Source of the DNA: Streptomyces sp. NRRL F-6492
GTDB lineage: Bacteria; Actinomycetota; Actinomycetes; Streptomycetales; Streptomycetaceae
Assembly: GCF_001280125.1 (NCBI RefSeq)
Contig: NZ_LGEG01000276.1
Location: forward strand, 1 to 25,506
Direction of reading: 5' to 3'
DNA: 25,506 nucleotides
Shown: one piece after another, positions 1 through 10,788 of the stretch
How the letters are laid out: the number at the start of each line of letters is the position of its first letter
How positions within the stretch are numbered: the first letter of the stretch is position 1
The notes under the pieces: model-generated
Database searches by the model: none
Seen by the model: only the letters and a program-made list of their open reading frames with translations
What the model was told of the DNA's origin: nothing
Made by a program: the position numbers and the translations under genes

Positions 1-122
1 GTGGGGGAGGGCGGGGAGGACGGGGAGGCTTGCGCCTTCTGCTCGGCGCAGGCGGTCAGCGGGACGAGGACGAGCGCGGCGGCGAATCCCGTGAGGACGC
101 GCCTGACGCGGGTGGGCTGCAT
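1..122 (-). CDS. Lipoprotein, probable class A beta-lactamase (5' end only)
   Basis: The first 40 codons of a gene that leaves the window. The start is ATG at 122, with a GGAGG ribosome site (complement of 131-135) eight bases upstream. The product has a basic N-terminus (QPTRVRR), a hydrophobic stretch and a lipobox LTAC, then a Ser/Pro-rich linker, so it should be a secreted lipoprotein. Nothing catalytic is visible. The beta-lactamase call rests on position: it is divergent from a LysR gene followed by a penicillin-binding-like gene, as for blaL with blaA and blaB in Streptomyces cacaoi, and I recall a similar LVPL-x-AC signal in that enzyme. Another secreted lipoprotein is possible. Confidence 0.6.
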   Translation of the reverse strand, partial: MQPTRVRRVLTGFAAALVLVPLTACAEQKAQASPSSPPSP

Positions 123-304
123 GGTCCGAACCTCCGGTGCGCCCCGGGCAGGGGCGCGTAGGGGCCGGTCCCGCACGGCACCGGCCCGGTACGTGTCATG
201 AGTACCCGACCACGTTCGCCCGCCGCCGCCGTGCGGTCCAATGTCGGCACGCGCCGTTCCATGCGGAACCGGCATGGCGCGCGGCGGCGCATAGGGTGCG
301 GAGT
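123..304. promoter_or_regulatory. Divergent promoter/operator region between lipoprotein gene and LysR gene
   Basis: The 182-bp divergent spacer holds three dyads: GCCGGT (164-169) with ACCGGC (180-185), GGTAC (188-192) with GTACC (202-206), and GTTCC-ATGC-GGAAC at 256-269. The last one is perfect and lies 36 bp before the LysR start, a usual place for an autoregulatory LysR operator. Which dyad is bound is not known. The family generally binds such spacers and controls the divergent gene. Confidence 0.5.
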
Positions 305-1261
305 GTGGATCTGGTGGCAGCGAGTCGAGCCTTCGTCAGCGTCGGCGAACACGGCAGTTTCACCGTCGGGGCGGCCGCGGCCGGCATGTCCCAGCCGGTG
401 GCCAGCCGACGCGTCGCCGCGCTGGAGGAGCACGTGGGCGAGCAGCTCTTCGAACGGACGTCGCGCCGCGCGGTGCTCACCCCGTTCGGCCGGGACCTGT
501 TGCCGTCGGCGCGGGCCCTGGTGCGCGCCGCCGACGTGCTGCTCCACGAAGCCGAGACGGCACGGCGCAGGCCGTGGCGGATCGCGGTGCCCGCCGTCTG
601 CGGCACGGTGGCGCTGGCGCGCCTCGTCGCCGACGCCCGGGCCCTCGGGATCGCCCTCGATCCGCGGGCCGCGCCGCCCGCCGAACGCCGCGACCTGGTA
701 CGGGCCCGTCAGGTGCGGGCCGCGGTGCTGGCGGTGCCGTCCGACGAAGCGGTCTGGTCGGTGCCGCTGGGCGTCGCCACGGCAGCGGATCCCGGCGTAC
801 GCCGCGTCTGGCTGGAGACCCTGCGGATCGGCCGGACCGACCGGGACCCGGCGCGGAGGTTGTGGATCCAGCCCGAGGACGACGTACCGCACGTCCGCGA
901 CCCGCTGGCACGACTGCGGGACGCGGTCGGACTGCGCCCCGCGCAGTTCGTCACGGCGACCGACCTGACGGACGCCGTGGCCGAAGTGCTGTACGGGGAC
1001 GACCTGCTGCTCTGCTCGCCCGGACAGGCCGCCGGGCTCGGCCTGCACTGGCGCCCGATGGGCGAACTGAACCCGGTCCGGGGGTTCGCGCTCCGCGCGG
1101 CGGACGGCGGGGACCCGGCCGGAACGGTCAGCCGCCTGGGCCGCGCCCTCGCCCGCTGCCTGGGCGCGGACGACACCTCGGCGGGGGATACGGGAACGAG
1201 CGGGGACGGGGACGGAACGAACGGGAACCGGAAGGCGGGCACGTGCGGACCGACACGCTGA
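305..1261 (+). CDS. blaA: LysR-family regulator, BlaA-like
   Basis: A 318-aa LysR-type regulator. The N-terminal winged helix-turn-helix covers roughly residues 1-60: a first helix with AFVSVGEHGSF, a recognition part AAAAGMSQPVASRRVAALE, then GEQLFERT. The effector-binding region follows, and a low-complexity Gly/Thr/Asp tail covers about the last 30 residues. GTG 305 is chosen because it gives the usual LysR N-terminus (VDLVAASRAF); GTG 296 is an alternative. No good ribosome site precedes either, so the mRNA may be leaderless. Its end overlaps the next gene by 19 bases, indicating coupling. In S. cacaoi, BlaA activates the divergent beta-lactamase gene; the same role is inferred here. Confidence 0.78.
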   Translation: MDLVAASRAFVSVGEHGSFTVGAAAAGMSQPVASRRVAALEEHVGEQLFERTSRRAVLTPFGRDLLPSARALVRAADVLLHEAETARRRPWRIAVPAVCGTVALARLVADARALGIALDPRAAPPAERRDLVRARQVRAAVLAVPSDEAVWSVPLGVATAADPGVRRVWLETLRIGRTDRDPARRLWIQPEDDVPHVRDPLARLRDAVGLRPAQFVTATDLTDAVAEVLYGDDLLLCSPGQAAGLGLHWRPMGELNPVRGFALRAADGGDPAGTVSRLGRALARCLGADDTSAGDTGTSGDGDGTNGNRKAGTCGPTR

Positions 1262-2145
1262 TCGACGAGGTGGAGCGGCGGCTGACGGACGGCGGGCTGC
1301 GGGGCTGCCTCCTGGTACGCGACCTGCGCACCGGCGAGGAGATCGGAGTCGACCCGGACACCGCCCTCCCCTCGGCCTCCCTGGTCAAGGTCCCCCTGGC
1401 GGTGGCGACCCTGGAGCGCATCCGGCGCGGCGAACTCGACGGCGCCACCGCGCTCGACGTCGCTCCGGGACGCAGCACCGCTCCCGGGCCCACCGGTCTC
1501 ACCCGCTTTCGCCACCCCGCGCGGATCGCCGTCGACGACCTGCTCTACCTGAGCACCTGCCTGAGCGACGAACGGGCCGCCGACACCCTCTTCGGCCTCA
1601 CCCCACCCGCCCGGGTCACCGCCCTCCTGAGGGAGTTCGGCCTCCACGGCATCTCCGTGCGCCACACCGCCGACGAGCTCAGCGACACCCCCGTCGAACG
1701 CTTCGACACCGCCCAGGCGCACCTCGCGCACGCGCTGGCCATCGACGCCGGCACCGGCGGACGCGGCCACCGGGTGCCGCAGCTCGACACGACACGTGCC
1801 AACACCGGCAGCGCCAGGGCATGGGTCGACCTGCTCCAGGAACTCTGGACGCCCACGGCCCTCCATCCACAGGTCGCGGAGGCGGTGCGCGGACTGATGC
1901 TGCACAACGTGCTCCGCCAGCGCCTCACCCCCGACTTCGCCTCGGACGCGACCACCTGGTGGTCCAAGACCGGCACCCTGCTCAACCTCCGGCACGAGAT
2001 CGGCGTGGTGGAGCACACCGACGGCGGCGCCTACGCCGTCGCGGTGCTCACCGAATCCCTGGTGCCGGCCGCCGTCCAGCCCGGCGCGGACGCGCTGATG
2101 GGCCAGGCGGCCCGGGCACTGCGCGACCACCTGCGCCACGTCTGA
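1243..2145 (+). CDS. blaB: Penicillin-recognising serine protein, BlaB-like
   Basis: A 300-aa protein of the class A beta-lactamase fold, without a signal peptide, so cytoplasmic. GTG 1243 has GGAAGG about seven bases upstream and overlaps the end of the LysR gene. The active-site elements are S46-L-V-K49 (SxxK), S107-D-E109 where beta-lactamases have SDN, and K242-T-G244. I see no clear Glu-containing omega loop, so acylation without turnover is more likely than true beta-lactamase activity. In S. cacaoi, BlaB is required with BlaA for induction of the beta-lactamase and is not itself a beta-lactamase. The same role as intracellular partner or sensor is inferred. Confidence 0.75.
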   Translation: MRTDTLIDEVERRLTDGGLRGCLLVRDLRTGEEIGVDPDTALPSASLVKVPLAVATLERIRRGELDGATALDVAPGRSTAPGPTGLTRFRHPARIAVDDLLYLSTCLSDERAADTLFGLTPPARVTALLREFGLHGISVRHTADELSDTPVERFDTAQAHLAHALAIDAGTGGRGHRVPQLDTTRANTGSARAWVDLLQELWTPTALHPQVAEAVRGLMLHNVLRQRLTPDFASDATTWWSKTGTLLNLRHEIGVVEHTDGGAYAVAVLTESLVPAAVQPGADALMGQAARALRDHLRHV

Positions 2146-2170
2146 CCGACCCGCTCCAGGCGCGTACAGT
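2142..2170 (+). promoter_or_regulatory. Candidate vegetative promoter for the ABM-domain gene
   Basis: CTGACC at 2142-2147 and TACAGT at 2165-2170 are 17 bp apart. They lie just before the TTG start at 2206, giving a short leader that includes an AGGAG site at 2195-2199. The -35 box overlaps the stop codon of the preceding gene. Confidence 0.5.
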
Positions 2171-2205
2171 ACCGGGGGGCGCGGCGAGATCACGAGGAGT
2201 CCGTC

Positions 2206-2778
2206 TTGACCGCGGTCAGTCTTGAGCACGCCACCGTTCCCGCCGACACCGGCGAGGTCACCCTCCTGATAGCCCGCCGGGTCGACCCCGGCCACGAAGC
2301 CGCCTTCGAACGGTGGGCGAGGGGCATCCTCGACACCGCGGCCGCTTTCCCCGGCCACCTCGGACACGGGTTCTTCCGCTCCTCCGGAGGCGACGCCCCG
2401 TGGTTCCTCGTCCACCGCTTCCGGGACGCCGGGGCGTGTCGGACCTGGCAGGAGTCGCCCGAGCGCGCGGCCTGGTTCGCGGACTGCGACGGACACCACC
2501 ACACCGAGATCGCCCGGCGGGAACTGACCGGCATGGAGACCTGGTTCGCCGAGCCGGGCTCCGTCCGGCCCGCGCCGCCCCGGTGGAAGATGGCGATCGG
2601 CGCGACCCTCGCCATCTATCCGATCTCCGTCCTCGGCAGCCTCTTTCTCCTGCCCCACCTGGCCACGCTCCCCCTCCTCCTCGGCAACGCCGTCACGGCC
2701 TGCGTCTTCAACGTGCTCATGACGTACGTGGCGATGCCGGCCGTCAGCAGGCTCCTGCGCGGCTGGCTCACCCCGTAG
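2206..2778 (+). CDS. Antibiotic-biosynthesis-monooxygenase (ABM)-like membrane protein
   Basis: A 190-aa protein starting at TTG 2206 with AGGAG six bases upstream. Residues about 15-110 fit the dimeric alpha/beta-barrel ABM fold: a VTLLIARRVDPGHEAAFERWA strand-helix start and a later WFLVHRF strand. Residues about 128-185 form two hydrophobic segments (start WKMAIGATLAIYPISVLGSL) ending in RLLRGW, so the barrel is anchored in the membrane. This ABM plus two-helix arrangement is common in Streptomyces, usually with no assigned substrate. Downstream is a hairpin at 2849-2870. The substrate cannot be told from sequence. Confidence 0.75.
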   Translation: MTAVSLEHATVPADTGEVTLLIARRVDPGHEAAFERWARGILDTAAAFPGHLGHGFFRSSGGDAPWFLVHRFRDAGACRTWQESPERAAWFADCDGHHHTEIARRELTGMETWFAEPGSVRPAPPRWKMAIGATLAIYPISVLGSLFLLPHLATLPLLLGNAVTACVFNVLMTYVAMPAVSRLLRGWLTP

Positions 2779-2848
2779 CCTCCGTCGGCCACGGACATTT
2801 CCCGGCACGGGGGCGAATCCTTTCGCGCCCGCCCCGCCTCTCATGAAC

Positions 2849-2870
2849 GTGCGGACGACCTCGTCCGCAC
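2849..2870. terminator. 9-bp perfect hairpin before the sigma-factor cluster
   Basis: GTGCGGACG (2849-2857), loop ACCT, CGTCCGCAC (2862-2870). There is no T tract. It lies 70 bp after the ABM gene and 22 bp before the next start, so it may end the first transcript or sit in the leader of the second. Confidence 0.5.
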
Positions 2871-2892
2871 CAGGACCCACCGGGAGGAACCC

Positions 2893-2985
2893 ATGACCAC
2901 CGTCGTCATCGCCACGGCCGCCGCGCTGCTGCTGTGCGCGTGCGCCGTCACGGTGCTGCGTCGCCGGAGGGGTCGGCGTGGCTGA
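2893..2985 (+). CDS. 30-aa single-span membrane peptide coupled to the sigma factor
   Basis: ATG 2893 follows GGGAGGA by about five bases, a strong ribosome site. The product has one hydrophobic segment (VVIATAAALLLCACAVTVL) and a very basic tail (RRRRGRRG), predicting a small inner-membrane peptide with a positive cytoplasmic end. Its last eight bases overlap the GTG start of the ECF sigma gene, so translation of the two is probably coupled. No family is recognised. It could act as a membrane tether or modulator of the sigma factor, or mainly as a translational lead-in. Confidence 0.6.
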   Translation: MTTVVIATAAALLLCACAVTVLRRRRGRRG

Positions 2986-3604
2986 CCGCACCTGGCCCGG
3001 CGAGACCCTGATCGCCGCGGCGCAGCGCGGCGACACGGAGGCGCTCACCGCCCTGGTGCACGGCTCGTACCCGCACGTGCACCGGTTCGCGCGCACACTG
3101 TGCGCCACACCCCAGGACGCGGAGGACGCCGCCCAGGAAGCGCTGTTCATCCTCTACCGCAAGATCGGCATGCTGCGGGCCTCCGGAGCGCTGGCGTCGT
3201 GGATGTTCCGGATCGTCCGCAACGAGTGCCTGCGCCGCACCCGCGCCCTGATCCTCCACGGCCCGGCCGCCCCGGGCAGTGGAGGACCCGGGTGCTGTGA
3301 CGACCCGGGCCACCACGGGGCGACGGACGGGAACCACGCGTCCGGCGACACCGCACGGTCCGCCGAGGAGGAGGCCCTGCTGCTCCTGGAAGCCGAACGC
3401 GTCGGGGCCGTGATCGCCGCCCTGCCCGCCGACCAGCGACGGGTACTGATCATGCGGGACGTCCAGGGCCTGCCCGGCCGTGTCGTCGCGGGCCGGCTCG
3501 GGCTGAGCACCGCCGCGATGAAGTCCCGTCTGCACCGGGCCCGTTCGGCGGTACGCGAGGCACTGCGCGAAGAGCCGGCATCCACGGAAGGACGAGGACG
3601 ATGA
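2978..3604 (+). CDS. ECF-type RNA polymerase sigma factor
   Basis: A 208-aa extracytoplasmic-function sigma factor. GTG 2978 has GGAGGGG six bases upstream inside the small upstream ORF. Region 2 spans about residues 10-90, with the typical DAEDAAQEALFILYRKI and ASWMFRIVRNECLRR. Region 4 spans about 145-200, with LPADQRRVLIMRDVQGL followed by the helix-turn-helix GRVVAGRLGLSTAAMKSRLH. The linker between the two regions is long and carries CCDD, HH and NH groups that could bind metal, which is unusual but unproven. The ATG of the next gene overlaps its stop. No classical anti-sigma factor with a zinc motif is present, so the flanking small membrane proteins are the only visible partners. Confidence 0.9.
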   Translation: MADRTWPGETLIAAAQRGDTEALTALVHGSYPHVHRFARTLCATPQDAEDAAQEALFILYRKIGMLRASGALASWMFRIVRNECLRRTRALILHGPAAPGSGGPGCCDDPGHHGATDGNHASGDTARSAEEEALLLLEAERVGAVIAALPADQRRVLIMRDVQGLPGRVVAGRLGLSTAAMKSRLHRARSAVREALREEPASTEGRGR

Positions 3605-3918
3605 CACCTGCCCCCACCACGACGAGCGCCGCCCCGTCCGGCGCCCCCGCCGGTGACCGTGCGCCACGACGCGGCGGCTTCGCGAGCGCCACCGTCCCGC
3701 GCCACCTGGCCCGCGGCGCGATCGGATTCGGTGCGCTCATCGGTTCACTGGTCCTGCTCCGGGTCGTCGGGCCCGCGGGTCTGCTGCTCGCCCCGCTCGG
3801 CCTGGTCGCCCTGCGCGGCTGCCCGATGTGCTGGGCCGTCGGCCTCGTGGAGACCGTTTCCGCCGGGCGGTTGCGCCGCTCCTGCGCCGGGGGGAGCTGC
3901 ACACCGCGACGCGTCTGA
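3601..3918 (+). CDS. Small membrane protein with CPMCW motif (DUF2892-like)
   Basis: A 105-aa protein whose ATG overlaps the sigma-factor stop (ATGA), so it belongs to the same operon. After a 35-residue Ala/Pro/Thr-rich N-terminus there are two hydrophobic segments (about 40-55 and 57-70), then RGCPMCWAVGLVETV and a second Cys pair near the end (RRSCAGGSC). The layout of short helix pair, CPxC/Y and GL-x-ET resembles the DUF2892/YgaP membrane module. The Cys residues suggest redox or metal sensing, and its position suggests a regulator or target of the sigma factor. Both are inference. Confidence 0.6.
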   Translation: MTPAPTTTSAAPSGAPAGDRAPRRGGFASATVPRHLARGAIGFGALIGSLVLLRVVGPAGLLLAPLGLVALRGCPMCWAVGLVETVSAGRLRRSCAGGSCTPRRV

Positions 3919-4051
3919 CGATCGCGTCGGGGGTGGGCCCGGTGCTCGCGACTCCGGGGGCGGGCGGAGCGCAGAGCGCACCACCCGCCCGCGCCCGTCC
4001 CGCCGACGCCGAGCAGCGTGCCGTCCGCCGGCAGGCCTGACGGCCCCGGCC

Positions 4052-4786
4052 CTACTTCAGGTGCCGGGTGAAGAACCGAGCCGCGGCGTCCCCCGCGAAT
4101 CGGGGGACGCCGGTGTGCCCGCCCATGTTGGCGTGCAGCGTCTTCTCCTCGGAGCCGAAGGCGTCGAACAGGTCCAGGGCCGCCTGCCGGTCGTTTCCTT
4201 CGTCGTCCCACTGCAGCAGGACGTGCAGCGGAATGGTGACCCGGCGGGCTTCCTCGAACATGGTGGCGGGCACCAGGCTCCCGGCGAACAGCACGGCGGC
4301 CGAGACGCGTGGCTCGACCACCGCGAGCCGGATGCCGATGGAGATCACCCCTCCCGAGTACCCGACCGGGCCGCCGATCTCGGGCAGCGACAGGAGGGCG
4401 TCCAGAGCGGCCCGCCACTCGGGGACCGACTCCTCGACGAGCGGGAGGACGAGGGCGTCGATGATTCCGTCGTCGACCGGCCCACCGGCTTCCAGGGCCC
4501 GGCGCAGGTCGGCACGGGCCTGTTCGGCTCCGGCCAGAGGGGGCCGGTCACCGCTCCCGGGAAGCTCGACGGTGGCCGCGGCGAAGCCGTCCGCCGCGGC
4601 CTGCCGGGCCCGCTCCGCCAGTCGTGGATACATCCTGCGGAGCCCGAGCGGCGGGTGGCCGAGCAGGATCAGCGGTGCCGGGGCGGGGAGTGAGGCGGGC
4701 GTCCACAGGATGCCGGGGATCTCGCCGAGGGTGAATTCGCGCTCGAGGACGCCGTCGTCGAGGCGCTGTTCGGAAGTGAAGTGCAC
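4052..4786 (-). CDS. Alpha/beta hydrolase, dienelactone-hydrolase-like
   Basis: A 244-aa cytoplasmic alpha/beta hydrolase starting at GTG 4786, with GAAAGG (complement of about 4794-4799) as ribosome site. The nucleophile elbow is GYSGG (about residues 141-145), the probable acid is in QWDDEGND (about 193-200) and the catalytic His is in NMGGHTG (about 220). An oxyanion-type strand, LILLGHPPLG, lies near residue 40. The substrate is unknown. It is transcribed towards the sigma-factor operon, with a 133-bp convergent gap (3919-4051) in which I see no gene. Confidence 0.8.
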   Translation of the reverse strand: MHFTSEQRLDDGVLEREFTLGEIPGILWTPASLPAPAPLILLGHPPLGLRRMYPRLAERARQAAADGFAAATVELPGSGDRPPLAGAEQARADLRRALEAGGPVDDGIIDALVLPLVEESVPEWRAALDALLSLPEIGGPVGYSGGVISIGIRLAVVEPRVSAAVLFAGSLVPATMFEEARRVTIPLHVLLQWDDEGNDRQAALDLFDAFGSEEKTLHANMGGHTGVPRFAGDAAARFFTRHLK

Positions 4787-4831
4787 GGTCGTGCCTTTCG
4801 GGAGTGCTCTGGAACGGCGCTCCCGGACGAC

Positions 4832-4885
4832 CTATCGCCCGACCGTGACCCCGGAGGGGAGCACCCATGTCGATACAGCGTTCAC
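4832..4885 (-). CDS. Possible 17-codon upstream ORF of the hydrolase gene
   Basis: On the minus strand, GTG 4885 follows GAGGAGGT by a few bases. The frame ends at TAG (4834-4832) and is in the same frame as the hydrolase start 45 bp further on. The peptide begins VNAVSTWVLPSG. It could be a regulatory upstream ORF or a remnant of an older N-terminus. Only the ribosome site supports it. Confidence 0.25.
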   Translation of the reverse strand: MNAVSTWVLPSGVTVGR

Positions 4886-4929
4886 GGGTACCACCTCCTC
4901 GTTCTCTCGCACGGCCTCGGGAAACGTAG
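4867..4929 (+). CDS. Possible 20-codon peptide ORF
   Basis: ATG 4867 is preceded by GGAGGGG (4854-4860) at ideal spacing, and the frame ends with TAG at 4927. The peptide is rich in Arg, Pro and Ser and matches nothing I recognise. It is antisense to the minus-strand upstream ORF. It may be chance, or a leader peptide of an unseen transcript. Confidence 0.25.
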   Translation: MSIQRSRVPPPRSLARPRET

Positions 4930-5182
4930 CAGCGATCGCGACGGCCCGCCAAACGGATTTTCACGCGGGTTCCGCAGGCGGCTCTTCGCTCCGTTCCTCG
5001 TTCCGGAGACGGGTGTACGGGCGGGGGTACGGGCGGGCGGACGGGCGGACACGGCGGCGGCCCGGCCCGGCCGCCTGCCGCACGAGCGCGGGACCGTCCC
5101 GGCCGACGGCGTTGCCCTTCCCGGCCTGACCCGCCGCCCCGAGCGGGAGGAACGGCGACCACCGTCCCGCGACGCCCCTCCC

Positions 5183-5211
5183 TTGACCTCCACGACGCCA
5201 GCCACTAGCTT
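5183..5211 (+). promoter_or_regulatory. Vegetative-type promoter of the xdh operon
   Basis: TTGACC (5183-5188) and TAGCTT (5206-5211) are separated by exactly 17 bp, close to the HrdB consensus. Transcription would begin near 5218, about 320 nt before xdhA, leaving room for leader regulation. Confidence 0.65.
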
Positions 5212-5256
5212 GCGGTCAACGTCGTCCCACAGCTCCCGGAAGGAGGCGACCGGCGG

Positions 5257-5334
5257 ATGCTCACCCACTCCGACCTCGGTCGCCCCGCCGAATGCACCGC
5301 CTGGGTTCCGGGCCAGATCGCGCACGGCTGCTGA
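5257..5334 (+). CDS. 25-codon upstream ORF in the xdh leader
   Basis: ATG 5257 follows GGAAGGAGG (5238-5246) by ten bases and begins about 40 nt after the predicted transcription start. The peptide starts MLTHSDLGRPAEC and ends in HGC. It is not a known leader peptide. It may be translated for regulation of xdh or be the remnant of a gene. Confidence 0.35.
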   Translation: MLTHSDLGRPAECTAWVPGQIAHGC

Positions 5335-5538
5335 ACGCGTCCTTTCCTCCGTGCCCGTCCACGGCACGTCGCGGGTTTCGTGGTTCCCCGTCCCCGCACC
5401 CCCTTTCCCCAGCACTTCGCTGACGCATGCCTTCTTGCGCCCGCCCCTTCTCGCGCGGCGCGTCTGAATACAGAAAGCTGCCCGAACATTGACGAACACG
5501 ATGAACCGCTCGATCGCGCGCCGAACCGCGGGCCTGTC

Positions 5539-6998
5539 GTGACGGCGGCGCGTATCACGGTCAACGGCGACGAAGCACCGATCTCCCCGGCCGCACCCCA
5601 CACCACGGTGCTCGACTTCCTGCGCGAGCGCGGCCTCACCGGCACCAAGGAGGGCTGTGCCGAGGGCGAGTGCGGAGCCTGCGCGGTCCTGGTCGCCCGC
5701 CCGGGGACGCACGAGCCCACCGACTGGGTGGCGGTCAACGCCTGCCTGCTCCCGGTCGCGGCCCTCGACGGTCAGGAGGTCGTCACCTCGGAGGGGCTCG
5801 CCACCGCCGGTGAAGCCGGCACGCCGGCCACCCTGCACCCGGTGCAGGAGGAGATGGCGGTCCGCGGCGGCTCCCAATGCGGTTACTGCACACCGGGATT
5901 CGTCTGCAGCATGGCCGCCGAGTACTACCGGCCCGACCGCCGGGCACACGTGGACCCGGCCGCCTGCACCGACCCCGAGCACGGCCCGAACGGCTTCGAC
6001 CTGCACGCGCTCAGCGGCAACCTGTGCCGCTGTACCGGCTACCGCCCCATCCGCGATGCCGCCTTCGCCGTCGGCATGCCCCCGGAGGAGGACCCCCTGG
6101 CCCGGCGCCGCGAGCAGTCCCCGCCGGGACCGGTGGCCACCGAGTACACCCGGGGCGACAGCGCGTTCCTGCGGAGAAGCACCCTGGACGAAACACTGCG
6201 GCTGCTGCGGGAGCGGCCCGACGCGGTGGTGATCGCCGGCTCCACCGACTGGGGCGTGGAGGTCAACATCCTTTCCCGGCGCGCGGATTGCGTCGTCGCC
6301 GTCGACCGGCTGCCCGAACTGCGCGAGCTGCGGGTCGCGTCCGATCACATGGAGATCGGAGCGGCGCTGACGCTCACCGAGATCGAACGCCGCCTCGACG
6401 GCGGCGTGCCCCTCCTCGCCGAACTCTTCCCGCAGTTCGCCTCCCGGCTCATCCGCAACGGCGCGACCCTCGGCGGCAACCTGGGCACCGGATCCCCCAT
6501 CGGAGACAGCCCGCCGGTCCTGCTCGCGCTCGACGCGTCGGTGGTGCTCGCCGACGCCGACGGCGAGCGGGAGGTCCCGCTGGCGGACTACTTCACCGGC
6601 TACCGGCAGAGCGTGCGCCGTCCCGGCGAGCTGATCCGCGCGGTGCGCGTCCCGCTGCCCCTGTCACCGGTCACCTCCTTCCACAAGATCGCCAAGCGGC
6701 GCTTCGACGACATCTCCAGCGTGGCGGTCGCCTTCGCGCTCGACATCGAGGACGGGACGGTCCGCAAGGCGCGCATCGGCCTGGGCGGCGTCGCGGCCAC
6801 CCCCGTCCGCGCCCTCGCCACCGAGGCGGCCCTGGAGGGCGAGCCGTGGACCGCGGAGACCGTCGAGGCCGCGGCCCGGGTCCTGCGGACCCAGGGCACC
6901 CCCATGGACGACCACCGCGCCAGTGCCGCCTACCGCGCCGAGATGCTCGGCCAGAGCCTGAGGAAGCTGTACGTGCGAACCACCGGGACGGTGTCGTC

Positions 6999-7002
<4 letters not shown>
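5539..7002 (+). CDS. xdhA: Xanthine dehydrogenase FeS/FAD subunit XdhA
   Basis: A 487-aa small subunit of xanthine dehydrogenase, which oxidises hypoxanthine and xanthine to urate. A plant-ferredoxin [2Fe-2S] domain comes first (C40, C45, C48, C69), then the second [2Fe-2S] domain (C114, C117, C163, C165 in QCGYCTPG and CRCTGY). A FAD-binding domain follows from about residue 205 (VVIAGSTDWGVEV, then RNGATLGGNLGTGSPIGDS), with the CO-dehydrogenase flavoprotein C-terminal domain last. GTG 5539 is chosen because the ferredoxin fold begins at ARITVNG; further upstream the frame is not protein-like. It lacks a clear ribosome site, and a 13-codon ATG ORF (5501-5542) overlaps it by GTGA and may provide coupling. 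It overlaps xdhB by ATGA. Confidence 0.95.
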
Positions 7003-10209
<3,207 letters not shown>

Positions 10210-10246
10210 CGCCCCGGACCGCACCGCGAAGGCCTCCCGGGACGGC

Positions 10247-10264
10247 ACGGTCCGAGAGGACCGT
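10247..10264. terminator. Bidirectional hairpin between xdhC and the convergent gene
   Basis: ACGGTCC (10247-10253), GAGA tetraloop, GGACCGT (10258-10264). The 7-bp stem is perfect and touches the stop codon of the minus-strand gene. Placement between convergent genes fits a shared terminator without a T tract. Confidence 0.65.
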
Positions 10265-10696
10265 TCAGGGGCGGGGGGAGGAGGGCAGGGAGGCGGGGTC
10301 CACCCCGGACAGCTCCACGATGCGGTGCGCCGGTACGCCGACGGCCAGGGCCTTGCTCAGCAGGGCGCTGCGGCCCTCCTTGCTGTCGCGGTAGGCCAGC
10401 AGCTCCTCCTCGACGGCCGCCACCGGATCGGTGGCGCCGGCCCGGCGCACCCGCTCCAGTTCCTCTCCGTCCAGCGGTACCGGCAGCCGCTCGGCGTCCT
10501 CGGGGATCATCCCGGTCTGCTCGGGCGGCACGATGCGCAGGGCCGGGGAGGCGACGTCGGTCTCGTGGGCGCCGAGCCAGGCCCGCACGGCCGGGGTCCG
10601 CAGGCACTCCAGCTCCCCGACGAGGGAGACGGGCGTGCCCTGCCAGCCCGGGCCGGGGGAGGTCTCGACGAGGAAGAGGTAGGCGTCGTCAGTCAT
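10265..10696 (-). CDS. 143-aa protein of unknown function
   Basis: ATG 10696 is preceded by GGAAG (complement of about 10706-10711). The sequence is acidic and soluble. The N-terminal half is probably beta-rich (AYLFLVETSPG, then TPVSLVGELECL). The last 50 residues look helical, with a helix-turn-helix-like stretch LLSKALAVGVPAHRIVELSGV near residues 113-133. I do not recognise the family. It is the last gene of the minus-strand run after the [2Fe-2S] protein, separated by 92 bp, so membership of the same operon is uncertain. Confidence 0.65.
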   Translation of the reverse strand: MTDDAYLFLVETSPGPGWQGTPVSLVGELECLRTPAVRAWLGAHETDVASPALRIVPPEQTGMIPEDAERLPVPLDGEELERVRRAGATDPVAAVEEELLAYRDSKEGRSALLSKALAVGVPAHRIVELSGVDPASLPSSPRP

Positions 10697-10788
10697 GGTG
10701 GATCACTTCCAAGCGGTGTGCCGTGGTGTCGTTGCGCTTGTGCCTACCCGCTTCCGGCTCCACCATGACCGCCGCCCCCGGCCGTCCT

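Larger units (their letters stand above)
4787..5538. other. 750-bp non-coding/leader region upstream of xdhA
   Basis: No open frame here looks like a normal gene. The stretch holds the upstream region of the minus-strand hydrolase, two short ORFs with strong ribosome sites on opposite strands (4832-4885 and 4867-4929), a vegetative promoter (5183-5211), a 25-codon ORF in the xdh leader (5257-5334), a CGTGCC/GGCACG dyad (5350-5355, 5363-5368) and a 13-codon ATG ORF (5501-5542) whose TGA overlaps the xdhA GTG. The xdh transcript would have a leader of about 320 nt. Confidence 0.6.

Noticed and set aside
709..3150. Very long open frame on the minus strand
   Set aside because: It is antisense to blaB and the ABM gene and has the Gly/Arg/Val-rich composition of a GC-driven shadow frame, with no domain-like sequence.
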